Source: Pontibacter mucosus
Lineage (GTDB): Bacteria; Bacteroidota; Bacteroidia; Cytophagales; Hymenobacteraceae
Assembly: GCF_003054055.1 (NCBI RefSeq)
Contig: NZ_QBKI01000004.1
Span: 404,373 to 468,372 of the forward strand
DNA length: 64,000 nucleotides
Direction: 5' to 3'
Part shown: positions 44,851 to 54,114 of the stretch, piece by piece
Position numbering within the stretch: position 1 is the first letter of the stretch
Layout: each line of letters opens with the position of its first letter
Notes under the pieces: model-generated
Told to the model about the DNA's origin: nothing
Database searches by the model: none
Seen by the model: the letters and a program-made list of their open reading frames with translations, nothing else
Program-made: the position numbers and the translations under genes

Positions 44851-45468
44851 TTAGAAAGTAACCCCGTCGGCCACTACTTCTTTTACCTCCGGCACCATGC
44901 GCTTCAGCAGGTTCTCGATACCGGCCTTAAGAGTTACCGTAGCAGATGGACAGCCGCTGCAGGAGCCCTGCAGGTGCACCGTCACCACGCCATCGTGGTA
45001 AGACTTGAAAGTAATGTTACCTCCATCCTGCTCCACAGCAGGGCGCACGTAGTTCTCCAGCAGGTCAATTACCTTTTTAGAGATTTCGGCGTCCTCGGCT
45101 GATGCCTCGCCATTTGCGGCAGTGCCGGCCGTCTGGGCCTTGGCAGCGGAGAAGCCTTCGTTAAAGATAGGGCCACCCGCCTCTACGTAAGACTTCAGGA
45201 ACGTGCGCAGCTCCGGGATAATTTTTACCCACTCCAGTTCGGCGCTTTTAGTTACCGTAACGAAGTTGCTTGCAATAAACACGCGTGAAACGTAGTCGAA
45301 GTTAAACAGCTCCTGCGCCAGCGGCGACTCCAGTGCGCTCTCCACGTTAGGATAATCCACGCTCTGACCGTCAGGCAACAGCTGCACATTCATCACAAAC
45401 TTCATTGACTCCGGGTTGGGGTTAGCCTCTGCGTACACAGAGACCATTTTCTCTTTATTTTCTATCAT
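44851..45468 (-). CDS. NifU-like Fe-S scaffold protein (Nfu type)
   Basis: 205 residues. N-terminal Nfu domain (EANPNPESMKFVMNVQLLPDG, residues 14-34) and C-terminal NifU-like domain with the cluster-binding motif GSCSGCPSATVTL (C-x2-C near residues 174-177). It delivers Fe-S clusters to client enzymes. A Ala/Glu-rich linker separates the domains (AQTAGTAANGEASAEDAE). Single gene with its own promoter and terminator. Confidence 0.93.
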   Translation of the reverse strand: MIENKEKMVSVYAEANPNPESMKFVMNVQLLPDGQSVDYPNVESALESPLAQELFNFDYVSRVFIASNFVTVTKSAELEWVKIIPELRTFLKSYVEAGGPIFNEGFSAAKAQTAGTAANGEASAEDAEISKKVIDLLENYVRPAVEQDGGNITFKSYHDGVVTVHLQGSCSGCPSATVTLKAGIENLLKRMVPEVKEVVADGVTF

Positions 45469-46025
45469 AATTATCGCTGTTTAAAACTAAAACCTGTAGC
45501 TATACCATTAAGTTTCCAAAATTAGGCATAATTTGTGACAAGTGCACAGGCTTGCCGCTCCCATAGCCACGGCCGCACGGCAAGGGCTTTCACAAGTATA
45601 ACCTGCTCCCGAGGCGGATGTTCCTGCCAGCCATAACCTACACCACCTCAAAGCCTTGCTTGCTCTGTCGCCTCAGCAACGCCGGTGCCAACCCAAAGCA
45701 AACCACATAGTCCCCAAAGTATTAGAAATAGAACTATTTCCGCTGGACATATGGAATGCAGGAGTACTACTGCTAGTACTTTACCGAAAGGCGCTAACAA
45801 CTGAAAAGTACAATTTATACCAGAAAACTAATTTTGAAGTACAAGGCTACTATAGGTGTCGTGGTAAAGTCATGTGCCAATTCAAAAGCCCTCCTGATGC
45901 TGCTCCTGCTGCTCCATGTAGGTACATTTAATTCGTTTCGGGCCATATATTACCCTAGCAATTTTGCCCAGAAAATGTATCTTTGTATCGCAAGCAAAAA
46001 AATCTAAACAGAACTGACCCACACC
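45469..46025. promoter_or_regulatory. Long intergenic space with candidate promoters
   Basis: About 560 bases without a convincing gene; an open frame at 45656-45931 has no start signal or family resemblance. On the plus strand TATCTTTG at 45978-45985 is a full TAnnTTTG match 40 bases before the antiporter ATG. On the minus strand TAATTTTG near 45520 is a match for the Nfu gene. Confidence 0.5.
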
Positions 46026-47417
46026 ATGCTAAACAATTTTATACTTCTGGCTCAGGCCCACGAAGCTTTACCTGTTTTCCTGATCATACCTTTTCTGCTT
46101 TTGATTGGTATGATCGCTGCCGGACCGATTTTTTTTGGACACTTTTGGGAGCACAATTATAAAACTGTCGCCGTTGTACTTGGCCTGACAGTGCTGGCTT
46201 ACTACCTCTTCGCTTTAGGGGATGTGCACATGCCGATACATACAGCGGCAGAGTATTTTACGTTTGCGGCCCTGCTTAGCTCGCTCTATGTTGCAGCAGG
46301 GGGCATCTACCTCAATGTCAATGCCCGTGCCACGCCTGCCATGAACGTGGCGCTGGTGGCTATCGGTGCTGTCTTGGCCAATATCATCGGTACAACTGGT
46401 GCCTCGTTGCTGCTGATTCGCCCGTTCATCAGGCTTAATAACCATCGGATCAAAGCTTACCAGATCGTATTCTTCATTTTTATTGTGAGTAATGCGGGCG
46501 GTTTGCTTACCCCGCTCGGAGACCCGCCGCTGTTCATCGGCTTTATTAAGGGTGTTCCGTTCTTCTGGACGCTGCAGCACCTGTTCATTCCATGGATAAT
46601 ATCTATTACCTTGCTTTGTACCCTGTTCTACTTTGTAGACAGACGCAACAAGGAAACCGAGTTTACACCTAAACCAGAGGTAGTTGCCAAGAACGATGAG
46701 AAGATAGAGTTCCACTTTTCCGGAAAACGCAACCTGTTCTGGCTGGCCATTATAGTGGGCGCCGTTGCCCTGGACCCGAACGTGGTGGATGGCCTGCCGC
46801 ATATCTATTATGATGGCGCGAAAATTTCCTTTCTGCGCGAAATCATTCAGCTTTCCGCTGCATTTATGGCTTACCGTTTCTCTAATAAGTCAGCGTTGGC
46901 TGGAAACCAGTTCAACTTCCACCCTATCCTGGAGGTGGTATTCCTGTTCTTCGGTATCTTCTTTACCATGATGCCGGCCCTGCAGCTTTCTGCCCAAATT
47001 GCTTCGTCACCTCAGTTTGCGCAGTATATCACCCCAAGCTTCCTGTACTGGGCAACTGGTACGTTATCCGGCTTCCTGGACAACGCTCCAACCTATGCCA
47101 ACTTCCTGTCGCTGGCCATGGCTAAGTTCGACTTGTCTCAGGCCAACGTAGCAGACGTGAAAAACTTTGCAGAGGGTGCCACCGCTGCCGGCATAGAGAC
47201 ACTCATCGACCTGGAGGCTATCTCGCTGGCATCGGTACTGTTTGGGGCCCTCACCTACATCGGCAACGGCCCTAACTTTATGGTGAAAGCCATTGCCGAG
47301 AGCGCCGGCATTAGAATGCCCTCCTTCTTTGGCTACGTGCTACGCTACTCTATCCCGTTCCTGCTGCCAATCCTGGCGCTGGTATGGTACCTGGTAGTGT
47401 ACTTAAGGCTGTTCTAA
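46026..47417 (+). CDS. nhaD: Na+/H+ antiporter, NhaD-like family
   Basis: 463 residues with about 11 helices. The sequence GPIFFGHFWEHNYK..., DHARTTGASLLLIRPFIRLNNHRI and SNAGGLLTPLGDPPLFIGFIKGVPFFWT are typical of NhaD-type antiporters, which exchange Na+ (or Li+) for protons across the inner membrane. It ends PILALVWYLVVYLRLF. Its role would be salt tolerance and pH control. Stands alone. Confidence 0.88.
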   Translation: MLNNFILLAQAHEALPVFLIIPFLLLIGMIAAGPIFFGHFWEHNYKTVAVVLGLTVLAYYLFALGDVHMPIHTAAEYFTFAALLSSLYVAAGGIYLNVNARATPAMNVALVAIGAVLANIIGTTGASLLLIRPFIRLNNHRIKAYQIVFFIFIVSNAGGLLTPLGDPPLFIGFIKGVPFFWTLQHLFIPWIISITLLCTLFYFVDRRNKETEFTPKPEVVAKNDEKIEFHFSGKRNLFWLAIIVGAVALDPNVVDGLPHIYYDGAKISFLREIIQLSAAFMAYRFSNKSALAGNQFNFHPILEVVFLFFGIFFTMMPALQLSAQIASSPQFAQYITPSFLYWATGTLSGFLDNAPTYANFLSLAMAKFDLSQANVADVKNFAEGATAAGIETLIDLEAISLASVLFGALTYIGNGPNFMVKAIAESAGIRMPSFFGYVLRYSIPFLLPILALVWYLVVYLRLF

Positions 47418-47429
47418 GCAGCTGATAAA

Positions 47430-47480
47430 AGTATAAAATCCGCCGCCTCTGCATTGCAAGGGCGGCGGATTTGTTTTAAG
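47430..47480 (+). terminator. Terminator after nhaD
   Basis: Stem AAATCCGCCGCC (arms around 47438-47449) pairing with GGCGGCGGATTT, followed by GTTTT. Confidence 0.85.
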
Positions 47481-47720
47481 GGGGCCTCTTTCCTGACGCA
47501 AGCAACCGATTGTACCTCCCGTTGGCGCGAGTTTGCAACCCGTGCCTACCTATGATGTCGGCTTTGTAACCCAACTGGCTTGAAAAGCCATACTTATACT
47601 TTGGCTATACTTTTATACTTTGGCTACACCGCTGTTCCGGACATCCTTGTCCGGAACCAACGCTGCTGCGGACTTCCGAGTCCGCGTAAGCCTTACTTTT
47701 ATACTTTGGCTATACTTACA

Positions 47721-48005
47721 TAGCAGCTGCTTCCTTCGACTGGACACAAGTTATCCTTGTTAGCTGCCGTTCCTCCTCCAGCCTCACATCAGCTACTGTT
47801 GCATCTCTAGCTTTGGAGCTCTCAAGCCCGAGAGGGCTCGCCTTGGGGGTAGGGGCCCTCGATAAGGGCATCGCGCTGCTTTCGCTTCCTTTGCTCCTGA
47901 CGTCGCAATGCCTTTCAGGCACCGGAAATCTACAAGGCGCTCTTTATACGAGGGCCCCTACCCCCACCCAAAGGCTGGGAATCATTCGATAGCCGCTGCC
48001 CCTGC
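47721..48005 (+). repeat. ~250-bp interspersed element, copy 4 (variant B, with extra segment)
   Basis: Carries the same variant segment as copy 2 (GAGCCCTCTCGGGCTTGAGAGCTCC region) plus an insertion CTCTTTATACGAGGGCCCCT near 47939. Otherwise aligned to copies 1 and 3. Confidence 0.83.
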
Positions 48006-48075
48006 TGTCATCTCGACCCTTGGGAGAGATCTGATTAGAATTCCGGATAGATCTCTCGCGCTGCTCGAGATGACA
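48006..48075. repeat. 70-bp nested hairpin element, copy 2
   Basis: Same length and arms as copy 1 at 25706-25775, with a few base changes only in the loop and inner arms. Confidence 0.88.
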
Positions 48076-48453
48076 ATAGATGTAGCAGGCTCCCTCCCCT
48101 GTTCTTAGGGGAGGGTTGGGGAGGGGTATACCCCCCCGCCTTAGATAAGGAGGGGTTAGGGGTGGTTGGACCCGATGCAGCAGAAATCTTGCTCATCCTA
48201 CTAATCCTGCAAATCCTGATGCAGACAAATTATAGCCCGCACCAGACACTCGCGGGACCTGCAGCCACCGCGAGGTCCTCAGAGCAAAGCGAAGACGTGA
48301 ATTTAGAACTCGCAAGCGCAGCTTTACGGCGAATCTATAGAGCAAGCGCCAAATACTCACGAAAATGAAATAATCCAGTACCACAACCGTTTTACTATAT
48401 AGTATAAAACTTTTTTATACTTTGCCGCTAACTCAACCCTTCTCCGCGCTGCT

Positions 48454-49125
48454 ATGAAAAACAAGCTCTCCCTCTGCCTGATGACCTGCTTTCCCGTTTT
48501 TTTGCTGCTTATACTTTGTCCAGAGCAAGCCAGAGCACAGCAGCAGGCGGTGCAGTTATCGGGGATGGTGTTGGATGAGGAAGGTGCTACAGGCATGGCG
48601 GGTGTGGCCGTGTTCGTGCCACAAACCAACAGGGGCACCAATACGAATTCCAAAGGCTTCTTTTCGCTGCCGGTGCTGCCCGACGATAGTGTGGTGGTAG
48701 CGGCGCTAGGGTACCAAAGGCAGTATTTTCTAATCCCGCATACTTTCTCCGGCACCAGCTACTCTACCTTAATTTACCTGCTCGAGAGTACTACCGCCCT
48801 ACCCACAGTAAACGTGATGCCCTGGGCTACGGAGCGGGAGTTACGGGAGGCAATCTCGAAGATAAAACTTCCTGAAGAGCCGAAACCGGAAGTAGACCTG
48901 GGGCCGCTGGAGCAGAAAGACCTGACCAAAATGCGCAGAATGGATGCCGAGATGAACGCAAAGTATGGCTTGCAACAGGCGGGGCAGCAACAGCAGCGGC
49001 GCTACATGGTCCCCAGCGATGTGAAAGTGTTTGGTATAGGGATTGGCAGCAACTATAAAAAGAAGAAGGCCTCCCGTGGCACTAAAAACCGCAGGAAGGC
49101 CTCCCAAAAAGATGTGGCAGAATAG
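48454..49125 (+). CDS. Secreted carboxypeptidase-regulatory-like domain protein
   Basis: 223 residues with a signal peptide ending at QARAQ. The domain VQLSGMVLDEEGATGMAGVAVFVPQTNRGTNTNSKGFFSLPVLPDDSVVVAALGYQ is a CarboxypepD_reg-like beta-sandwich found in many Bacteroidota surface and periplasmic proteins. The C-terminus is Lys/Arg-rich with no recognised domain. Possibly a periplasmic or outer-membrane accessory protein. Convergent with aroC. Confidence 0.78.
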   Translation: MKNKLSLCLMTCFPVFLLLILCPEQARAQQQAVQLSGMVLDEEGATGMAGVAVFVPQTNRGTNTNSKGFFSLPVLPDDSVVVAALGYQRQYFLIPHTFSGTSYSTLIYLLESTTALPTVNVMPWATERELREAISKIKLPEEPKPEVDLGPLEQKDLTKMRRMDAEMNAKYGLQQAGQQQQRRYMVPSDVKVFGIGIGSNYKKKKASRGTKNRRKASQKDVAE

Positions 49126-49130
49126 CCTGT

Positions 49131-50210
49131 TTATACTTTATTCACCCGCTGGCGCAGCAGGAAGTCGGCAATAACCAGGGCGGCCATGGCATCCACAATC
49201 GGCACGGCGCGCGGCAGCACACAAGGGTCGTGGCGGCCTTTGCCCTTCAGGGTTATCTCCTCGCCGGCATCGTTAATAGTGGTCTGAGGCTGAAGGATAG
49301 TAGCCACTGGCTTAAAGGCGACGTTAAAGTAGATGTCCTGCCCGTTGCTGATGCCGCCCTGAATGCCGCCTGAGTTATTGGTGCGGGTGCGCACGTTGCC
49401 CTCCTCATCGGTATAGAACTCGTCGTTGTGCTCGGAGCCGCGCATTTTCACGCCCTCAAAGCCACTGCCATACTCAAAGCCCTTCACGGCATTTATACTT
49501 AGCATGGCCTTGCCCAGTTCGGCGTGCAGCTTATCGAACACAGGCTCCCCCAAACCAACCGGCACGCCTTGTATCACGCAGCTCACTACGCCACCGATGG
49601 TGTCCAGGGTGTCGCGAGCTTCCTCTATCAAGCCAATCATGCGGGCGGCGGTGGCGCCGTCGGGGCAGCGCACTTTGTTGGAGTCAATCTGGCTCAGGTC
49701 CAGCTCCTGGTAGGGTTTGCGCAGTTTTATACTTCCCACCTGCGACACGTAGCTCTGCACCGAGATGCCGTAGTGCTGCAGCAGTTTAGCGGCCAGGGCT
49801 CCTGCGGCCACGCGCGCCACCGTTTCGCGGGCAGAGCTGCGGCCTCCGCCACGGTAATCGCGGGCGCCATACTTTGCCGTGTAAGTATAATCGGCGTGCG
49901 AAGGGCGGAAGGCGTGCTCAATGTGGCTGTAGTCGTGGCTGTGCTGGTCCTTGTTATTAACTACCAGGGCGATGGGCGTGCCCGTGGTTTTGCCTTCAAA
50001 GATGCCCGAGAGGATGGTTACCCGGTCCTCCTCCTTGCGGGGCGTAGTAATGTCGGACTGGCCGGGGCGGCGGCGGTCCAGGGCGTGCTGAATCTCGTCC
50101 ACACTGATCTCCAGACCAGCCGGGCACCCGTCCACAATCACACCAACAGCCGCACCATGCGATTCGCCGAAAGTGGTTATCTTGAAAAGCTTTCCGTAAG
50201 AGTTGCTCAT
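49131..50210 (-). CDS. aroC: Chorismate synthase
   Basis: 359 residues. Last step of the shikimate pathway, converting EPSP to chorismate with reduced FMN. Signatures [16 protein letters not shown] (residues 14-29), [19 protein letters not shown] (split, 47-65), the [21 protein letters not shown] segment and the RAVPIVDAM end are all intact. BatD ends two bases upstream of its start on the same strand, suggesting cotranscription. Confidence 0.97.
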   Translation of the reverse strand: MSNSYGKLFKITTFGESHGAAVGVIVDGCPAGLEISVDEIQHALDRRRPGQSDITTPRKEEDRVTILSGIFEGKTTGTPIALVVNNKDQHSHDYSHIEHAFRPSHADYTYTAKYGARDYRGGGRSSARETVARVAAGALAAKLLQHYGISVQSYVSQVGSIKLRKPYQELDLSQIDSNKVRCPDGATAARMIGLIEEARDTLDTIGGVVSCVIQGVPVGLGEPVFDKLHAELGKAMLSINAVKGFEYGSGFEGVKMRGSEHNDEFYTDEEGNVRTRTNNSGGIQGGISNGQDIYFNVAFKPVATILQPQTTINDAGEEITLKGKGRHDPCVLPRAVPIVDAMAALVIADFLLRQRVNKV

Positions 50211-50212
50211 AG

Positions 50213-51655
50213 TTATCGTTTTATAAAAATGAAGGCCGACACCGCCAGCAGCACCAGCAGGATAATGTTGGTGTAGCGCTTTATCTGATTGGCCAGATGC
50301 ACGCTTACCAGGGTGTTGTCCTCGTTTTGGATGATATTATAAAAAGCCCCCAAATCGCGCGACATAACCAGCGCATCGGTATCGGGGGCACCCGTAATCT
50401 GTACTTTAAGGGTAGGGCGCAAGGTATCGTAGGCGGCTGTGGTGGGGTTAAAGTATACCCACTCCATTTTGCGGCCCATGTCGTAGTTACCCGCCTCACG
50501 GCCAATAAGCGTGAACAGGAAACGTTTGGTACCCATCACGGTGCCCGCCCGCCGGGTAATATCCTGCTGCACATCGGGCGGAAAGAAGTCGATCCCGGAA
50601 GGCGCCTCTGGCGACGGCGGCATAACAGCGGTTAAGTTTCCTGTGCCCTCTACCTGAAATATATAGCGGAAGGTTTTGCCCACCGGCACCACCTCTTGCG
50701 AGAGTAGCTCTGCAAGGCGGTAATCGCCCACGGGCACCACGTCGCGCAGCGGGTGCGGCGGCAGCTCTTTTACCTGCACCTCGCGCGGCCGCGAGAAGAA
50801 GGTTTTATACCCTTCCTGCCTGTCCTGGGTGAGCAGGGATGGATTCTTGGCCACTTTATACTTTATCATCTCGAGCCGGAGCTGCGGAAAAACCAGTGGT
50901 TTGGGCGTAATCGGGTACAGCACAGCCTCGTAAAGCCTGAAGCGCAGGTAGGGTTCCCCCCGCACCGTTACGTGCTCCGGGGTAATCTCCGTAAAATCAA
51001 ACGTCTCCTCCCACACATGCGCCTGCTTGAGCTGCCGCAGGATGCCGTTCATCTGGTTGGCAAAGTCATGGAAGTCCAGCAGGCGCTGGTCCTGCTCGGC
51101 CAGGTAAAAGTATAGCGCCACGTTCACGCCCTCCCCCACAAACACTTCATCCTTATCCGTATAAATGGTCAGGAAGGCGTTATCGTCCTTGTCCACAAAC
51201 TCGGCCTCCTGCTCTGGCTGCGGCTGCTCCTCTTCCGGCACAATCAAATCGGGGGGCAGGTTGGCGTTCTGCGGCACGTCGGCCTGCATCTCCGTCACGG
51301 TAATCTCCATCCCCTCCGACTGCAACGTTTGCCCATTCACCTTCATCGTGAAAGGCTTTAACGTATAGGTGCCTTCTTCCAGGGCGGCGTAGTTCTGGGT
51401 GATGGTGAGTATCGTGGTGGTGGTACCGCCGGTGATGATGGTTTTGGTGGAGGAATAGCGGTTGCTTTTCTTGAATCCTTCTATTTCCGGGAAGGTGGTA
51501 TTGCCCTGCAACTGCTGGTTGTGCAGCCTCACCGAAATGGTATAGTATTGATTTAGCGGCAAAGGGCTCTTACCCAGCTCAATAGCAAGCTGCTGCGCCA
51601 GCGCGGGCACGAGCATCATGAGCCAAAGAAAAAGGGTAAGTACTACAACTCGCAT
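50213..51655 (-). CDS. batD: BatD-like protein
   Basis: 480 residues with a signal peptide (LVPALAQQ) and one C-terminal helix ([21 protein letters not shown]). The central region ([30 protein letters not shown]) is the BatD family domain. In Bacteroidota BatA-BatE support aerobic tolerance and metallochaperone-like MoxR functions; here BatD is alone, with no batA, batB or moxR nearby. It is the upstream partner of aroC. Confidence 0.83.
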   Translation of the reverse strand: MRVVVLTLFLWLMMLVPALAQQLAIELGKSPLPLNQYYTISVRLHNQQLQGNTTFPEIEGFKKSNRYSSTKTIITGGTTTTILTITQNYAALEEGTYTLKPFTMKVNGQTLQSEGMEITVTEMQADVPQNANLPPDLIVPEEEQPQPEQEAEFVDKDDNAFLTIYTDKDEVFVGEGVNVALYFYLAEQDQRLLDFHDFANQMNGILRQLKQAHVWEETFDFTEITPEHVTVRGEPYLRFRLYEAVLYPITPKPLVFPQLRLEMIKYKVAKNPSLLTQDRQEGYKTFFSRPREVQVKELPPHPLRDVVPVGDYRLAELLSQEVVPVGKTFRYIFQVEGTGNLTAVMPPSPEAPSGIDFFPPDVQQDITRRAGTVMGTKRFLFTLIGREAGNYDMGRKMEWVYFNPTTAAYDTLRPTLKVQITGAPDTDALVMSRDLGAFYNIIQNEDNTLVSVHLANQIKRYTNIILLVLLAVSAFIFIKR

Positions 51656-51987
51656 GTTTGGGGCCGCTTTGCAACGGACTTGGTCTGAGGTATAAAAGCA
51701 AATTTAATACTTTTTCGCTAGCAGGCACGTTTCGTATGTAAAGCCTCTCTCAGCGTAGCAAGAAGCCGGGTCCTGTGTTAGCTAACGCAGCGGCGGGTGG
51801 CAGAAGTATAAAGGCGCGTTCTGCTGTTTTTACCCACTCTCTCCGGATACCCCACACGGTTATACTTTTACAACAAATTACAGTTCGTTAACTATATAAA
51901 GTATAAATATAACGTGATAACTCAGCCGTCCGAAAGGCTTGCCCGTATATAAACCCAAACCAGAAAATAGCTTACTATAATACCGAA
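51656..51987. other. Intergenic space between batD and the 63-residue gene
   Basis: About 330 bases; contains several AAGTATA heptamers (e.g. near 51803, 51861, 51899) and a weakly A/T-rich end. No gene or known RNA recognised. Confidence 0.6.
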
Positions 51988-52179
51988 ATGCTGGAATATG
52001 TGAAAACAATCTTAGTGAAGGTCAGCTTCGATAAGATGTTGTTTGAAAAAGAACTGCGCAAGGCGTTCAGAGTACTCGTGAAAGAGGAAATTGAGCAACT
52101 AAAACAATGGTGCTACGACCAGTTCTCAGGTGTTTACCTGATCATCCTTAACCGTGTTTTTCTAAAGCACCAAAACTAA
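51988..52179 (+). CDS. Small conserved-looking hypothetical protein
   Basis: 63 residues, amphipathic and helical in appearance: LEYVKTILVKVSFDKMLFEKELRKAF...EEIEQLKQWCYDQF. No membrane segment. Such short proteins occur next to queG in several Bacteroidota to my recollection, but I cannot confirm. The stop lies four bases before the convergent queG stop. Confidence 0.6.
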   Translation: MLEYVKTILVKVSFDKMLFEKELRKAFRVLVKEEIEQLKQWCYDQFSGVYLIILNRVFLKHQN

Positions 52180-52183
52180 AAAA

Positions 52184-53128
52184 CTACTCCTCTTCCGGGT
52201 TGCCGTGCACAAAGCGGATGTTGCGCACCAAGCCGTTGTAACCGGTGCGCTTTACGGCTGATTTTTTAAACAGCTGCGAGAACACTTCGTGTGTCAACTC
52301 CTGCCAGTCGCGCTCCTTCAGCTCCTTCAGCTGGGGGTGCGGCGCAAAGGCGGGCTCATGGTGCGGTTTGCTGAAGCGGTTCCAGGGGCACACGTCCTGG
52401 CAAATGTCGCAGCCGAAGACCCAATTCCCGAATTTCCCGTTCATTTCCTGCGGCAGCTGGTCTTTCAGCTCGATGGTGAAGTATGAGATGCACTTGCTGC
52501 CGTCCACCACATAAGGCTCTACGATGGCATTAGTCGGGCAGGCGTCGAGGCAGCGGGTGCAGGAGCCGCAGTAATCTTTAATGGGCCCGTCGTACTCCAG
52601 TTCCAGGTCGATGATGAGCTCGGCGATGAAGTAGAAGCTGCCCACCTGCGGCGTGATGAGGTTGGAGTTCTTGCCGACCCAGCCCAGACCGCTCTTTTTG
52701 GCCCAGGCCTTATCCAGCACCGGCGCCGAGTCTACGAAGCAGCGGCCGCCCACCTCCCCTATCTCCTCGTTGATGTAGTTGAGCAGCGTTTTTAGCTTGT
52801 CTTTGATGACAAAGTGGTAGTCGGTGCCATAGGCGTACTTCGATATTTTGTAGGTATCCTCCTCTGGCTGCTGGTCTTCCTGGCTGGGGTAGTAGTTGAG
52901 CAGCAGCGACACGACGGACTTAGCCCCCTCCACCAAAAGGCGCGGGTCCAGGCGCTTGTCGAAGTGGTTCTCCATGTAGTGCATCTGCCCGTGCATGTGC
53001 TGGTTAAGCCAGCGCTCCAGCCGCGGCGCCTCCTCCTCCAGAAAATCCGCCTTGGAAATGCCGCAGTACATAAAGCCCAACTCGCTGGCCTTCTGCTTGA
53101 TCAGGTATGTATACTTCTCTTTGCTCAA
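52184..53128 (-). CDS. queG: Epoxyqueuosine reductase
   Basis: 314 residues from a TTG (no nearby in-frame ATG before MYCGI). Reduces epoxyqueuosine to queuosine in tRNA with two [4Fe-4S] clusters and cobalamin. Cluster motifs [12 protein letters not shown] and [11 protein letters not shown] are perfect, and the catalytic loop [22 protein letters not shown] is present. Shorter than E. coli QueG because the C-terminal HEAT repeats are missing, as common in Bacteroidota. Confidence 0.93.
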   Translation of the reverse strand: MSKEKYTYLIKQKASELGFMYCGISKADFLEEEAPRLERWLNQHMHGQMHYMENHFDKRLDPRLLVEGAKSVVSLLLNYYPSQEDQQPEEDTYKISKYAYGTDYHFVIKDKLKTLLNYINEEIGEVGGRCFVDSAPVLDKAWAKKSGLGWVGKNSNLITPQVGSFYFIAELIIDLELEYDGPIKDYCGSCTRCLDACPTNAIVEPYVVDGSKCISYFTIELKDQLPQEMNGKFGNWVFGCDICQDVCPWNRFSKPHHEPAFAPHPQLKELKERDWQELTHEVFSQLFKKSAVKRTGYNGLVRNIRFVHGNPEEE

Positions 53129-53588
53129 TTTATAGGTGGCAGCCGGTTTATACTTGGCGGCTATACTTTTAGAAGAACAAAGTTAGGGAGAAAAAGGTCC
53201 GGATCACTATTAGCTGCCTCTGAGGCGTCGGGAAGCCTTGTTAAAAGGCTAACTGTAATACTATGTTCAGCATGCTGATTGAGTAGCCTCATTTCGAGAA
53301 GCAAAAGACGCGAGTGCACAAGTTTATATTAGGCATACGAAGTCACAAAGACTTTCCTGCTTTGGAGAAAAGATTTCAGTAACCGGTCAGGCCAATTCCA
53401 GCGTCACTAGAGCAGAAGATTCCTCAGGCATGCTTAATCAAGGTTTACCAAGAAATTCATGTACTCTCCAATACATCACCCTTTATATAGTAAAAACAAA
53501 TATCAATTTATTTAAACACATACTTGTGTTTATGAATATTATTATATAAATTTTACAATATATTCACACGCAGAAAGGCTATCCTATT
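53129..53588. other. A/T-rich intergenic region with a small hairpin
   Basis: About 460 bases. The last ~120 bases are markedly A/T-rich. A hairpin TAAACACA-TACT-TGTGTTTA (53513-53532) could be an operator or a repeat unit. No gene recognised. The base composition differs from the rest of the window. Confidence 0.55.
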
Positions 53589-53855
53589 ATGATAAGAGTT
53601 GAGACGAGGCTATTGCCAAATTCAAGTAGCAAAGACATAATGAGTTCAATTACTACTCAAGCTGCCAACGCTGCTGCAAAAGAATTCGCAAAAACTGTAG
53701 AGGCAAAAGTAAAAACTTTTAAATGCGAGAAACATCCAAGCACAGGTTCTACTATCCGAATAATAGCAGACAAAAAGGAAATTATCAAGATTGATAAGAA
53801 TAGTTTTTGCTGCAAAGAGTTTGCTGATTCAATCCAGATAAATGTGAAGAGGTAG
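53589..53855 (+). CDS. A/T-rich small hypothetical protein
   Basis: 88 residues: a polar Ala/Lys/Thr-rich N-terminal helix (AANAAAKEFAKTVEAKVK) and a Cys-containing C-terminal part (CEKHPSTGSTIRIIADKKEIIKIDKNSFCCKEF). Codon use is A/T-rich (AAA, ATA, AAT) unlike all neighbours. No family recognised. Likely acquired horizontally or part of a mobile region. Confidence 0.6.
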   Translation: MIRVETRLLPNSSSKDIMSSITTQAANAAAKEFAKTVEAKVKTFKCEKHPSTGSTIRIIADKKEIIKIDKNSFCCKEFADSIQINVKR

Positions 53856-53861
53856 TAAATC

Positions 53862-54016
53862 CTCCCTCGCTCGCCTCTGGCGAGTGTGAGCTATTCCGAG
53901 GCCTCTGGCCGCTTTAGTTTATACTTTAAACTTTAGCCAATACAATCTTTGGTGTATGTGGCGGGACGCCACAAGTATAACTCACACTCGCGGGACGCAA
54001 GCGAGAGCAGTAACAG
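53862..54016. repeat. Small inverted-repeat cluster
   Basis: CTCGCTCGCC...GCGAGTGTGAG (about 53868-53892) and, facing it, CTCACACTCGC...GCAAGCGAGAG (about 53982-54008). Between them lie TGGCGGGACGCCA and AAGTATAAC. Non-coding; resembles the larger islands in style. Confidence 0.75.
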
Positions 54017-54061
54017 CTACGTGTTTTCGATTAGGTATAGAAATACTATACTTCATATAAA

Positions 54062-54098
54062 ACAAAAAAAGCAGGCCATACAGCCTGCTTTTTTCCTT
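54062..54098. terminator. Terminator between the A/T-rich gene and ruvB
   Basis: Stem AAAAAAGCAGGC / GCCTGCTTTTTT around CATACA, ending in T-run on both strands. Confidence 0.85.
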
Positions 54099-54114
54099 AT
54101 ATCACAAACAGTTT

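Larger units (their letters stand above)
47490..48370. repeat. Repeat island 4 (composite, same orientation as island 1)
   Basis: Units in order: GCGCGAGTTTGCAACCCG, GGCTTTGTAACCCAACTGGC, 'AAGCCATACTTATACTTTGGC', the TTCCGGACA...TGTCCGGAA hairpin (47634-47657), GCGGACTTCCGAGTCCGC (47668-47685), the ~250-bp element (47721-48005), the 70-bp hairpin (48006-48075), CCCTCCCCTGTTCTTAGGGG, CCCGCCTTAGATAAGGAGGGG with AGGGGTGGTTGGACCC (to 48173), ATCCTACTAATCCTGCAAATC, and CGCGGGACCTGCAGCCACCG. No gene in between. Confidence 0.9.

Noticed and set aside
45656..45931. 91-codon open frame between nfu and nhaD
   Set aside because: No ribosome site, no family features and spans a promoter region.
25190..48370. 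Retron or group II intron explanation for the repeat islands
   Set aside because: No reverse transcriptase gene is in or near any island in the window.
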